A model generated the notes under the pieces. The model was given only the letters and a program-made list of their open reading frames with translations. It was not told where the DNA came from and did not search any database. DNA of 64,000 nt, from NCBI RefSeq assembly GCF_028657905.1, contig NZ_CP117781.1:2108001-2172000 (forward strand), in the 5' to 3' direction. Source of the stretch: Burkholderia sp. FERM BP-3421. GTDB taxonomy: Bacteria; Pseudomonadota; Gammaproteobacteria; Burkholderiales; Burkholderiaceae. Position 1 is the first letter of the stretch; each line of letters opens with the position of its first letter. Both the position numbers and the translations under genes were made by a program. This document shows, one piece after another, positions 52,492 through 61,936 of the stretch.

Positions 52492-54173
52492 ACGCCCGTG
52501 AACCGAATTTCTCCGAATCGCGCAGCGCGCGCCTGCGCCGCATGCTCGTCAGCCAGGACCTCGAATTCCTGATGGAAGCGCACAACGGCCTGTCCGCGCG
52601 GATCGTCCGCGAGGCCGGCTTCAAGGCGATCTGGGCCTCGGGCCTCGCGATCTCCGCGCAATACGGCGTGCGCGACAACAACGAAGCGAGCTGGACCCAG
52701 GTAGTCGACACGCTCGAATTCATGGCGGACGCGAGCGACCTGCCGATCCTGCTCGACGGCGACACCGGCTACGGCAACTTCAACAACGTGCGCCGGCTCG
52801 TGAGGAAGCTCGAACAGCGCGGCATCGCGGGCGTGTGTATCGAGGACAAGCAGTTCCCGAAGACCAACAGCTTCATCGACGGCGAACGCCAGCCGCTCGC
52901 CGAGATCGATGAGTTCTGCGGCAAGATCAAGGCCGGCAAGGACTCGCAGAGCGACCCGGATTTCTCGATCGTCGCGCGCGTCGAGGCGCTGATCGCCGGC
53001 TGGGGCATGGATGAGGCGCTGCGCCGCGCGAACGCATACGCGGAAGCCGGCGCGGATGCGATCCTGATCCACAGCAAGCTGTCGCGTCCCGACGAGATTC
53101 TCCAGTTCGCGCGCGAATGGAGCGGCAAGGCCCCGCTCGTGATCGTGCCGACCAAGTACTACAGCACGCCGACCGACGTGTTCCGCCAGGCCGGCATCAG
53201 CACCGTGATCTGGGCGAACCACCTGATCCGCGCATCCGCGTCCGCGATGCAGGCCGTCGCACGCGAGATCCACGAGAACCAGACGCTGATCAACGTCGAA
53301 GACCGCGTCGCGAGCGTCAACGAGATCTTCCGTCTGCAGGACGCCGACGAGTATTCGGCGGCCGAGCGCATCTACCTGTCCTCGTCGTCGCGCGCGTCGA
53401 ACGCCGCGATCGTGCTCGCCGCGAGCCGCGGCAAGGGCCTCGAGGCCGTCACCGAGGACAAGCCCAAGGTGATGCTGCCCGTCGCCGGCAAGCCGCTGCT
53501 GCGCTGGCTCGTCGACGGCTTCAAGAAGCAGGGCGTGAACGACATCACCGTGGTCGGCGGTTATCGCGCGGACGCGATCGACACCTCCGGCGTGAAGCTC
53601 GTGGTCAACGAACGCCACGCCAGCACCGGCGAACTCGCCTCGCTCGCGTGCGCGGCCGAGCGCCTGACGGGCGACACCGTGATCTCCTACGGCGACCTGC
53701 TGTTCCGCAGCTACATCCTGCGCGACCTCGCGGAAAGCGATGCCGAATTCAGCGTGGTCGTCGATTCGTCGCTGACCCAGCCGACCAACCAGAGCGTGCG
53801 CGATTTCGCGTTCTGCTCCGCCGGCGACGATCGCGGCCTGTTCGGCCAGAAGGCGCATCTGCAACGCGTGTCGAGCGAAGGCGCGGGCGAACCGCATGGC
53901 CGCTGGATCGGCCTGCTGAACGTGCGCGGCGCGGGCGTGGCCCGCCTGAAGGCGCTGCTCGCCACGCTGCAGGCGCGTCCGGACTTCGACACGCTCGACG
54001 TCCCGGCGCTGCTGAACGCGCTGATCGAAGGCGGCGAGAAGATCGAAGTGCAGTACGTGCACGGTCATTGGCGCGGCGTGAACGACCTCGAGGATTTCCG
54101 TCGCGCGGGCGATTTCGCGCACGAGCAAACGCCGATCTCCGAACAGCGCGCGAACGACGGAGCCGCGCAATGA
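52488..54173 (+). CDS. aepX: Phosphoenolpyruvate mutase fused to a nucleotidyltransferase domain
   Basis: This 561-residue protein has a complete PEP mutase in residues about 1-290. The active-site block IEDKQFPKTNS carries the EDKxxPKxNS signature and LDGDTGYGNFNNVRRLV the metal aspartates. From about 303 a second domain (AIVLAASRGKGLEAVTEDKP, PKVMLPVAGKPLL) resembles NTP-transferases such as PntC. In that domain the usual LAAGxGxR reads LAASRGKG, so two signature positions differ. PEP mutase turns PEP into phosphonopyruvate, the first C-P bond step. The fusion suggests direct nucleotidyl activation of the product. Confidence 0.92.
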   Translation: MNAREPNFSESRSARLRRMLVSQDLEFLMEAHNGLSARIVREAGFKAIWASGLAISAQYGVRDNNEASWTQVVDTLEFMADASDLPILLDGDTGYGNFNNVRRLVRKLEQRGIAGVCIEDKQFPKTNSFIDGERQPLAEIDEFCGKIKAGKDSQSDPDFSIVARVEALIAGWGMDEALRRANAYAEAGADAILIHSKLSRPDEILQFAREWSGKAPLVIVPTKYYSTPTDVFRQAGISTVIWANHLIRASASAMQAVAREIHENQTLINVEDRVASVNEIFRLQDADEYSAAERIYLSSSSRASNAAIVLAASRGKGLEAVTEDKPKVMLPVAGKPLLRWLVDGFKKQGVNDITVVGGYRADAIDTSGVKLVVNERHASTGELASLACAAERLTGDTVISYGDLLFRSYILRDLAESDAEFSVVVDSSLTQPTNQSVRDFAFCSAGDDRGLFGQKAHLQRVSSEGAGEPHGRWIGLLNVRGAGVARLKALLATLQARPDFDTLDVPALLNALIEGGEKIEVQYVHGHWRGVNDLEDFRRAGDFAHEQTPISEQRANDGAAQ

Positions 54174-55330
54174 TCGAAGCCGCGCAGTTTGTCGAGGCCG
54201 CGCGCGCGCGCGGTTTCGACTCGTATGCGGGCGTGCCCTGCTCTTACCTGACGCCGTTCATCAATTACGTGCTGCAGGATCCGCAGTTGCATTACGTGTC
54301 GGCCGCGAACGAAGGCGACGCCGTCGCGCTCGTCGCGGGCGCGACGCTCGGCGGGCGGCGCGGGATCGCGATGATGCAGAACTCCGGGCTCGGCAACGCG
54401 GTGAGCCCGCTGACCTCGCTGACCTGGACGTTCCGCCTGCCGCAGTTGCTGATCGTGACGTGGCGCGGTCAACCCGGCGTGGCCGATGAGCCGCAGCATG
54501 CGCTGATGGGGCCGGTCACGCCGGCGATGCTCGACACGATGGAGATTCCGTGGGAACTGTTCCCGACGGAAGCCGAGGCGATCGGCCCGGCGCTCGATCG
54601 CGCGATCGCGCACATGGACGAGACGGGCCGGCCGTATGCGCTGGTGATGCAGAAAGGCAGCGTTGCCGCGTATCCGCTGCAGGCGGGCGAGCGGCCCGTG
54701 CGCCCTGCGGCGGCCGCGGTGCGCACGCTGCGTTCGGATGTGGCGCCCGAAGCATGGCCGACGCGGCAGGATGCGCTCGCGCGCGTGATCGCCGGGACGC
54801 CGGTTGAATCGACCGTGGTGCTGGCTTCCACGGGGTTTTGCGGGCGTGAGTTGTATGCGCTCGATGATCGGGCGAATCAGCTGTACATGGTGGGCTCGAT
54901 GGGCTGCGTGACGACGCTCGCGCTCGGCCTCGCGCTCGCGCGGCCCGATCTGCATGTGGTTGCCGTTGACGGCGACGGCGCGGCGTTGATGCGCATGGGC
55001 GCGTTCGCGACGCTCGGCGCGTATGGGCCGGCGAATCTCACGCATGTGCTGCTCGACAACGGCGCGCATGAATCGACGGGGGGGCAGGCGACGGTGTCGC
55101 CGCATGTGTCGTTTGCCGGCGTGGCCGCCGCGTGCGGTTATGCGGCCGCGTTCGAAGGCGATACGGTCGATGTGATCGACGCGGCGCTCGACGCGCGCGA
55201 TGCGAATGGCGTGCGTTTCGCGTGCCTGTCGATCCGCACCGGCGTGCCCGACGGGCTGCCCCGCCCGACCGTGACGCCCGTCGACGTCAAGACGCGCCTG
55301 ATGCGCCATATCGGCGCGACGCAAGCCTGA
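54170..55330 (+). CDS. aepY: Phosphonopyruvate decarboxylase
   Basis: This 386-residue TPP enzyme has PYR-domain blocks (AANEGDAVALVAGATLGG, MQNSGLGNAVSPLTSL) and the TPP motif GDGAALMRMGAFATLG followed by LLDNGAHESTGGQ. It decarboxylates phosphonopyruvate to phosphonoacetaldehyde, pulling the unfavourable mutase reaction. The ATG at 54170 overlaps the mutase stop by ATGA. From about 54780 codon use turns richer in T/A third positions than the first half, but no break in frame is seen. Confidence 0.93.
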   Translation: MIEAAQFVEAARARGFDSYAGVPCSYLTPFINYVLQDPQLHYVSAANEGDAVALVAGATLGGRRGIAMMQNSGLGNAVSPLTSLTWTFRLPQLLIVTWRGQPGVADEPQHALMGPVTPAMLDTMEIPWELFPTEAEAIGPALDRAIAHMDETGRPYALVMQKGSVAAYPLQAGERPVRPAAAAVRTLRSDVAPEAWPTRQDALARVIAGTPVESTVVLASTGFCGRELYALDDRANQLYMVGSMGCVTTLALGLALARPDLHVVAVDGDGAALMRMGAFATLGAYGPANLTHVLLDNGAHESTGGQATVSPHVSFAGVAAACGYAAAFEGDTVDVIDAALDARDANGVRFACLSIRTGVPDGLPRPTVTPVDVKTRLMRHIGATQA

Positions 55331-55342
55331 AGGAGATTCACC

Positions 55343-56410
55343 ATGCTGTTGCTTAATCCCGGCCCTGTGACGCTGTCGGAACGCGTGCGCCAGAGCTTGC
55401 TGCAAACCGATCTGTGCCATCGCGAAAGCGAGTTCTTCGATTTGCAGGACGAGGCGCGCGCGCGGCTCGTGGCTGCGTATGAGCTGGATCCGGCCGAATG
55501 GTCCGCGGTGTTGATGACGGGGTCCGGCACGGCCGCTGTCGAGAGCATGATCGCGGCCCTCGTGCCCGAGGACGGCAAGCTGCTCGTGGTCGAGAACGGC
55601 GTGTATGGCGAGCGTATTGCGCAGATCGCGGCGCAGTATCGGATCGCGCACGAAGTGCTCAAGCATGAGTGGATGGACGCGCCGGACGTCGATCAGATCG
55701 CGGCGCGGCTCGATGCGGATCGCGGCATTACCCATGTCGCCGTGATTCATCATGAGACGACGACAGGTAGGTTGAACGACCTCGATGCGGTGGCTGCGGT
55801 GTGCCGGGCACGGGGGGTGCGGATGCTGGTGGATGGCGTCAGCAGCTTCGGCGCCGAGGCGATCGATTTTGCGGGCGGCGTGATCGACGCGGTTGCGGCG
55901 ACGGCGAACAAGTGCCTGCATGGCGTGCCCGGGGCCGCGTTCGTGATCGTGCGGCAGGATGCGCTCGCGAAGGCCGCGCGCCGGACGTATTACCTCGATC
56001 TGGGAAGGCTCGCGGCGTTGCAGGCGAAGCGGAATACGCCGTTTACGCCGTCGGTTCATGCGTATTACGCGCTGGTCGAGGCGCTGCGCGAGTTCGACGA
56101 GGCCGGCGGATGGCGCGCCCGGCATGCGCGGTACAAGGCGTTGGCGGATCGGGCGCAGGCCGGGCTCGCCGCGCGGGGTATGCCGCTGGTGTTGCCCGAA
56201 GGGGCTTCGTCGGTGGTGCTGCGCGCGTATCGGCTGCCGCAGGTGGTCGGGTATGAAGCGCTGCACGACGGGTTGAAGGCGCGCGGGTTCGTGATCTATG
56301 CAGGGCAAGGCGGGCTGTCGAGCACGCTGTTCCGGATCTCGACGATGGGCGCGATCGAGCCGGCGGATGTGGATCGGTTGTTGGCGGAGTTCGATGCGTT
56401 GATGCGGTAA
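55343..56410 (+). CDS. phnW: 2-aminoethylphosphonate-pyruvate transaminase
   Basis: This 355-residue fold-type I aminotransferase has its PLP lysine in VAATANKCLHGVPGAAF and the PLP-aspartate block VDGVSSFGAEAIDF. LLNPGPVTLSERVRQSL at the start is typical of PhnW. In the biosynthetic direction it converts phosphonoacetaldehyde to 2-aminoethylphosphonate. The AAGGAG ribosome site 8 bases upstream confirms the start. Twelve bases after aepY and last gene of the operon. Confidence 0.93.
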   Translation: MLLLNPGPVTLSERVRQSLLQTDLCHRESEFFDLQDEARARLVAAYELDPAEWSAVLMTGSGTAAVESMIAALVPEDGKLLVVENGVYGERIAQIAAQYRIAHEVLKHEWMDAPDVDQIAARLDADRGITHVAVIHHETTTGRLNDLDAVAAVCRARGVRMLVDGVSSFGAEAIDFAGGVIDAVAATANKCLHGVPGAAFVIVRQDALAKAARRTYYLDLGRLAALQAKRNTPFTPSVHAYYALVEALREFDEAGGWRARHARYKALADRAQAGLAARGMPLVLPEGASSVVLRAYRLPQVVGYEALHDGLKARGFVIYAGQGGLSSTLFRISTMGAIEPADVDRLLAEFDALMR

Positions 56411-56432
56411 CGGCGCGTTTGGCGCATGCGAG

Positions 56433-56463
56433 AAACGGAGCCCTTGGGCTCCGTTTTTTTGGT
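56433..56463 (+). terminator. Rho-independent terminator of the phosphonate operon
   Basis: ACGGAGCCC (56435-56443) and GGGCTCCGT (56446-56454), 2-base loop, followed by TTTTTT, lie 24 bases after the phnW stop. The stem and T-run are clear. Confidence 0.88.
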
Positions 56464-56684
56464 TATTTGCAGATCGTCATGGATGTCGATGCCCGATCCC
56501 GATGAGACTTTCGACACCATCCTCGAAAACTGAATGGCCATGACTTGCCCCTAACGCCCCGGTCGCAAGCGACCTCAAAAAGCCTTTCTGCCGGCGGATA
56601 CGATGCATTCGCCACGACAAGGCCGGCATCTTCGATTCACGGTCTTATCTGGCCGCTCCTGCCTTCCTTGCTTGCCACGAGAAA

Positions 56685-57062
56685 ATGAAAACATCCCTCA
56701 TTGCATCACTAGGAATTTTATTATTCATTCAAACATCGCCATCCTTTGCGGATAGCGGCAATGGGAAAAAGATATTTTTAGCAAGATGTGCCATGTGTCA
56801 TGGAACAGATGTCAAGGGAACAGGGCCATTGGCCAACAAGAGCAGCCCACCCACCCCCGACCTTACGACGTCCGCGTTCAAAAAGCGGCTAATCGCTTAT
56901 CCGGGAGTCATTGTATCGTCAATAATACTTCGCCCAAATGGCGACCTGATTCCAAAGACGTTACGGGAAAATGGCGTAAAACTCCCTCCTTATCACTGGA
57001 CCATCAACGATTTTCGCGATTTGAATCAATATCTGAGCAGCGTGATTTTGAAAAATCAGTAA
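56685..57062 (+). CDS. Small single-heme c-type cytochrome
   Basis: This 125-residue protein has a Sec signal peptide (cleavage near SFA-DS) and one heme site CAMCH, with IGLN-like absence of a second site. The mature protein resembles a class I cytochrome with a C-terminal axial ligand probably supplied by the methionine-free LPPYHWTI or nearby residues, so the second ligand is uncertain. It is lower in GC than its neighbours and uses A/T-ending codons, suggesting recent acquisition. Weak ribosome site. Likely a periplasmic electron carrier. Confidence 0.75.
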   Translation: MKTSLIASLGILLFIQTSPSFADSGNGKKIFLARCAMCHGTDVKGTGPLANKSSPPTPDLTTSAFKKRLIAYPGVIVSSIILRPNGDLIPKTLRENGVKLPPYHWTINDFRDLNQYLSSVILKNQ

Positions 57063-57176
57063 CTTTGAGATAAATGCCAATTCTGCCGGCTCACGCGCAT
57101 TACCTGCGGGTCAAGCCGCCACGCAAGTTCGACGAGGCCGCCAGCCGGCGCGATCAAACAGGCTCACCCAGCTGCA

Positions 57177-58106
57177 TCACTGCGGCATCCCCCGCCGACA
57201 CACCGTCAACACCCGCTGCCGCAGCCACCGATGCGCCGGATCGACCTCCAGCCTCGGATGCCACAGCTGCGACACGGTGATTTTCCCGGTCGCCACCGGC
57301 AATTCGAAGGCGTGAATGGACGACGCCGGCGAAAGTCCCTGCGCACCCGACCGAACACCGAGAAACGACGCCGGCACGAGCGCGATCAGATCCGATGCCT
57401 GCGCCACCGCCAGCGCCGCCGGAAAACTCGGCACCACCGCGACGATCGTTCGTTCCAGCCCCAGCGCCGCGAGCGCCTCATCCACCGGCCCCTCGCCGCG
57501 CCCCCGGCGTGACGCGACCACATGACCGAACGAGACATACCGCTCCGCCGTCACCTTGCGCGCCTTTGCAAGCGGATGCCCCTTCCTGACCACCCCGACA
57601 AACCGATCCCGAAACAGCGCCTGCATGCGAATTTCAGGCCCCATCCCGCCCAGTACGCCGATCTCGAGATCCACCGCCCCCTCCCGCAGCTGCGTCGCGG
57701 TTTTCTCCGGCTTGGGCACGAAATACAGGCGCACGAACGGCGCGATCGACGCCACCTCAGCGATCAGCGCCGCGCCGAACACCTCGACGAAGCCGTCATT
57801 GGCGCGAATGATGAAGGTGCGCCGAAGCGTGTCGAACTCAGGCTCGGCCTCCGCCGGACACAGCACGGCGCGCGCCTCGTCCACCGCGCCCCGGGCGCGT
57901 TGTCGCAGCGCCTCGGCATGCGGCGTCAGCACCATGCGGCGCCCGGCGCGGACCAGCAGCGGGTCGCCCGTCACCTCGCGCAGCCGGGCCAGCGTCCGGC
58001 TCATGGCCGAGGCGCTCAGCCCCAGCCGACGCGCAGCGCCCACCACGCTGCCATCGGCCAGCAGCGCGTCGAGCGCAATGAGGAGGTTCAAGTCGGGATC
58101 GGACAT
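57177..58106 (-). CDS. LysR family transcriptional regulator
   Basis: This 309-residue protein has the N-terminal winged helix (NLLIALDALLADGSVVGAARRLGLSASAMSRTLARLR) in the LysR style and a periplasmic-binding-like effector domain (about 90-300). It diverges from the SDR gene at 58284 across 177 bases, the usual LysR arrangement with its target. Start ATG 58106. Confidence 0.9.
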   Translation of the reverse strand: MSDPDLNLLIALDALLADGSVVGAARRLGLSASAMSRTLARLREVTGDPLLVRAGRRMVLTPHAEALRQRARGAVDEARAVLCPAEAEPEFDTLRRTFIIRANDGFVEVFGAALIAEVASIAPFVRLYFVPKPEKTATQLREGAVDLEIGVLGGMGPEIRMQALFRDRFVGVVRKGHPLAKARKVTAERYVSFGHVVASRRGRGEGPVDEALAALGLERTIVAVVPSFPAALAVAQASDLIALVPASFLGVRSGAQGLSPASSIHAFELPVATGKITVSQLWHPRLEVDPAHRWLRQRVLTVCRRGMPQ

Positions 58107-58283
58107 AGCGGACCTTCAGGCCAAAGGAGCCATAAGACATGGCGTTCGGTGCATTATATAAGTTCAAGTGCTGCGTCTTCCGCCATGTCTGGTTCGCCGA
58201 TAAAGTGCCTTCACTCACCCGCCGTACCGAGCGCATTGCGCCGGCACGGCGTCCGATCAGGCCCGACTCACTGGAAACGACTC

Positions 58284-58988
58284 ATGCAACCCACCTCATC
58301 CCCCAAGACCCTCCTCCTCATCGGCGCATCGCGCGGGCTCGGCTTCGCGATGGCCGTGGAAGCCCTCAAGCGCGGCTGGCACGTGATCGCCACCGGGCGC
58401 GCGGGCTCGATGGACAAGCTGCGCCAGGTCGCAAGCGCATCGCATGGCGCGCTTGAAGTCGAAGCGGTCGACATCACGATTCCGGAACAAGTCGCGGCGT
58501 TGCGCGCTCGCCTCGACGGCCGGCGTATCGATGTGCTGTTCGTGAACGCCGGCGTCAAGAATGCCGATCACGAAACGATCGCCGACGTCTCGACCGATGA
58601 ATTCATACGCGTGATGGTGACGAATGCGCTCAGCCCGATGCGGGTCATCGCGACGCTTCAGGACCTCGTGCAACCGGCCGGAACGATCGGCGTGATGTCA
58701 TCGGGACAAGGCAGCCTCGCCAACAACACCAACGGCAACTACGAGGTCTATCGAGGCAGCAAGGCCGCGCTCAACATGTTCATGCGCAGCTACGCGGCAC
58801 GCCACCAAAACGAAGCGAAAACCCTGCTGCTGATGGCCCCCGGCTGGGTGCGCACCGACATGGGCGGCCCCGGCGCGCGGCTCGGCATCGAGGAGAGCAT
58901 CCCGAACCTGATCGGCACGATCGAAGCGTATGAAGGTCGCACCGGCCTGCATTACCTCGATTACCTCGGGCGAGCCGTTCCGTGGTGA
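58284..58988 (+). CDS. Short-chain dehydrogenase/reductase
   Basis: This 234-residue enzyme has the Rossmann nucleotide motif LIGASRGLG (11-19), NAG in FVNAGVKN and the catalytic pair in YRGSK (Tyr...Lys), with a preceding serine in MSSGQGS. NADPH or NADH dependent; substrate unknown. ATG 58284 is just before the fold. Divergent LysR is its likely regulator. Confidence 0.9.
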   Translation: MQPTSSPKTLLLIGASRGLGFAMAVEALKRGWHVIATGRAGSMDKLRQVASASHGALEVEAVDITIPEQVAALRARLDGRRIDVLFVNAGVKNADHETIADVSTDEFIRVMVTNALSPMRVIATLQDLVQPAGTIGVMSSGQGSLANNTNGNYEVYRGSKAALNMFMRSYAARHQNEAKTLLLMAPGWVRTDMGGPGARLGIEESIPNLIGTIEAYEGRTGLHYLDYLGRAVPW

Positions 58989-59041
58989 CGAGCGGCGCGG
59001 CGACGGACCGGTGACTCCGGGCCGCCGCGAGCCGCGCGGCG

Positions 59042-60283
59042 TCAAGCGGCCTGGGCAAGCTGCCGCCCGCGCCCATAAGCGCTCATCAACCCGAAGCTCA
59101 CGACAAAGCTCACGCCCCCCACCATCAAAAGCCCCGCCTCGCCAAACACCGGCAGCGCATTGTTCAACGCCCCCGTCACCACCCACGCCACGGCCATCAC
59201 CGATCCCGCGACCCCGAGCGCCCACCCCTGCCGCGCTTCCGGCACCGCGTCCGAAAATGCCGTATACATCATCGTGTACGCCACCATATCGAAGCAGCCG
59301 ACGAACGCGCCCAGCACCCACTGCGGCCACGCACCCGGCACCAGCGACGCCGCGATCTGCGCCACGCCGGCCATCAGCAACCCGACCCGCGCGATGTCGA
59401 TCACGCCCCACACCCGCAGCATCAACCTCACCACCACCATCAGCCCAATCACGAAGCACGCGCCGATCATCCCGCTGAACAGCCCGAGTTCATGGCTCGC
59501 GTAGTGGAACCGCGATTGCAGCAGTTGCATGATCGTCTGCAGATACAAGCCATAACCCACCTGCATCAGGAAAAAGACCCCCGACAGACACGCGATCTCC
59601 CGATGCCGCGCGGCCTCCACGATGATCTTGATCGGCAGCAGCACATCGACCCGCGCGAAACCCGACGCGGCAACCGGTTCGCGATATGTTACCCACGTCC
59701 AGACCCCACACCCCAGCGCCAACACCCCCACGGCGATGAACGGCGTGCCGTACCCGAACCACGGCGCGATCGACGCATCCGACGCCACGCCGCCCAACAC
59801 CGGCCCGACGATCACCCCGGCGCTGAACGCGATCGACATCACGCTCATGTTGCGCGCCTTGTCCTCAGGCCGGCTCACGTCGACGATCGCGGCCTGCGCG
59901 ATGCCCTGACAGCCCGCCATCAAGCCGCTCAGTCCACGCCCCGCCAACAGCAGCCAAAGGCTGGGGAGCATCGCCCCCAACGCCATCATGAAATAACTCG
60001 CCGACAGCCCCGGCACGCACACCAGCAGGATCCTGCGCCGCCCGAACCCATCGGACAACGCGCCCATCAACGACGAACCGAAGAACATGAAGAACGGATA
60101 GACGCCGTAGCCAAGCCCGAGGCAGAAGTTGCGCCAAGCCGGCGCGGCATCCGGCGATAGAAGGCTCGAATGCGGATCCCCGAACAGCGCGGACATCATC
60201 GGATACACGAGACCAAAACCCATCGCGTCGATCGCGATGGCCAACAAACACGGACCAAGCCGTCGTAAATCAAGCGTTGCCAT
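59042..60283 (-). CDS. MFS transporter, TCR/Tet-type
   Basis: This 413-residue protein has twelve predicted helices and the MFS loop 2-3 motif GALSDGFGRRRILL, plus GLSGLMAGCQGIAQAAIVD near helix 4-5. It resembles proton-driven drug exporters of the TCR/Tet group. ATG 60283 preferred over GTG 60292. Divergent from the LysR gene at 60398 over 114 bases, which probably controls it. Confidence 0.88.
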   Translation of the reverse strand: MATLDLRRLGPCLLAIAIDAMGFGLVYPMMSALFGDPHSSLLSPDAAPAWRNFCLGLGYGVYPFFMFFGSSLMGALSDGFGRRRILLVCVPGLSASYFMMALGAMLPSLWLLLAGRGLSGLMAGCQGIAQAAIVDVSRPEDKARNMSVMSIAFSAGVIVGPVLGGVASDASIAPWFGYGTPFIAVGVLALGCGVWTWVTYREPVAASGFARVDVLLPIKIIVEAARHREIACLSGVFFLMQVGYGLYLQTIMQLLQSRFHYASHELGLFSGMIGACFVIGLMVVVRLMLRVWGVIDIARVGLLMAGVAQIAASLVPGAWPQWVLGAFVGCFDMVAYTMMYTAFSDAVPEARQGWALGVAGSVMAVAWVVTGALNNALPVFGEAGLLMVGGVSFVVSFGLMSAYGRGRQLAQAA

Positions 60284-60397
60284 CCAGGGCACCTGTCGTC
60301 ATGAGTCGAGATGCGCACAGCCTAAGCACCGCGCCCCCCGCCCGGTAGGCATCCCACGCCGATTTGACTCATCGGCAAAACTGATACGATCGCGCGC

Positions 60398-61294
60398 ATG
60401 GACCTCCTCTCAGCCATGCGCATCTTCGTGCGCGTCGTCGAGCGCGGCAGTATGTCGGCCGCGGCGCGCGACCTCGGCATCGGCCAGCCAGCCGTCAGCG
60501 AACGCATCGAAAAACTCGAACAGCATCTCGGCGCGCGCCTGCTCAGGCGCAGCACGCGCGCGGTGTCCTGCACCGACGCCGGCGCGCGTTTCTACGAACG
60601 CAGCAGGATCGTGCTGGCGGCCGCGCAGGATGCGCAGGACGCGGTCGCGCGCGACCAGCGCGCGGTGCGCGGCACGCTGCGGCTCGCCGCGCCGCAGGGC
60701 CTCGGGGAAGTCGTCCTGCCTGCGCTGCTGGCCCGCCTGCGCGAACGCCATCCGGCACTCGACGTCGATCTCGTGCTGAACGACCGCGTGGTCGATCCGG
60801 TCACGGAAGGCGTCGACCTGTCGCTGCGGCTCGGCGAGCCCGGCGTCGGCAATGTCGTCGCGCGCCGTCTCGGCGAGGTGCGGCGCGTGCTCGTCGCCTC
60901 ACCCGCCTATCTCGAACACCACGACGCGCCCACTACGCCGCAGGCGCTCATCGCGCATCCCTTCGCACGCGTGGCCGGCCTGTTCGGCGACCAGCACCTG
61001 CCGCTCGTCGACGCCAGCGGCAAGCTCGTCCAGGCGCGCCTGACCGTCGCGTGGAATGCGAGCCACTGGCGGCCCGTCCATGAATGGATCCTCGCGGGCG
61101 CGGCAATCGGCGTGTTGCAGGCGCCCGTTTGCGCGGCGGCGCTCGCTGCCGGCACGCTCGTGCCGCTGCTGCCCGGCTACACGGTGCCGGGCTTCGCGCT
61201 GCATGCGCTCTATCCGGCCGCTCGCCCGATCCCGGCCAAGACGCGCGCGGCGCTCGCGCTGCTGGAAAGCCATCTGCCCGCCATGCTCGGCTGA
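60398..61294 (+). CDS. LysR family transcriptional regulator
   Basis: This 298-residue regulator has an N-terminal helix-turn-helix (MRIFVRVVERGSMSAAARDL, then GIGQPAVSERIEKLEQHLG) and the substrate-binding-like effector domain. It belongs to the group with a conserved EFRAQ-like ligand fold and is divergent from the MFS gene. Likely autoregulates and controls the exporter. Confidence 0.9.
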   Translation: MDLLSAMRIFVRVVERGSMSAAARDLGIGQPAVSERIEKLEQHLGARLLRRSTRAVSCTDAGARFYERSRIVLAAAQDAQDAVARDQRAVRGTLRLAAPQGLGEVVLPALLARLRERHPALDVDLVLNDRVVDPVTEGVDLSLRLGEPGVGNVVARRLGEVRRVLVASPAYLEHHDAPTTPQALIAHPFARVAGLFGDQHLPLVDASGKLVQARLTVAWNASHWRPVHEWILAGAAIGVLQAPVCAAALAAGTLVPLLPGYTVPGFALHALYPAARPIPAKTRAALALLESHLPAMLG

Positions 61295-61936
61295 GCCGCG
61301 ATGCGGGACGAAGCCAACACACGCGTCCACGCGCACCACTGACGATCCTTGCACGTACAACCATCCGGCCGCGAGCCGTCGCGACAGCGGCCGCGCGTCA
61401 TGGCGCGCGATTCGTGCGCGCCGTCCACGCCCCGCGCGAATCGCGCCGCACGCGCTCGCCGCATCTCGACGCGGCACCACCTTGTCGAGCGGCGGCCGCC
61501 GTTGCCGGCGCACGATTGAGACGCCTGGAAGGATGAGGGCGCCCCGCACATTCCTCGCTCGCGCGTTTGCCCCTGTCATAAAGAACCCCGCCGCACCGCC
61601 GATAACAGGAGTGCGCGCCCACGCGCCATGCGCCGGCACTCGAACGCGCCGCGCGCTGCCATCCCCCTCCTTGCCTGCCTCCTCCCCCGGACGACGCACC
61701 GCCCCCGCTTTATCCAAAATTTCAGAACACCTGAATTCCGATCTGTAAATCAGACTGGGCCTATATATCGGCCCATCGAAAGCCACTAGATTTCATCTGG
61801 TCCTGCCCGCTCGACCCGACACGCATGCGCGGCTCCGCATCGCGATGCACGCGCGGGCATCGCGCGCCGGTTGCAGCGTCGCACCACGTCGGATCGTGCG
61901 CGTCGTTCATCTTCATTCGACTCGAAAAGGCTTCCC
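61295..61936. other. 642-base intergenic region upstream of the chemoreceptor
   Basis: No coding frame is credible. An inverted repeat TGGGCC-TATATATC-GGCCCA (61756-61775) lies about 160 bases before the chemoreceptor start and could be an operator or promoter core; its AT-rich centre fits a -10 region. Nothing else seen. Confidence 0.45.

Noticed and set aside
54780..55330. Possible frameshift in phosphonopyruvate decarboxylase where codon bias changes
   Set aside because: The frame stays open and the TPP motif and C-terminus are intact, so no shift is needed.
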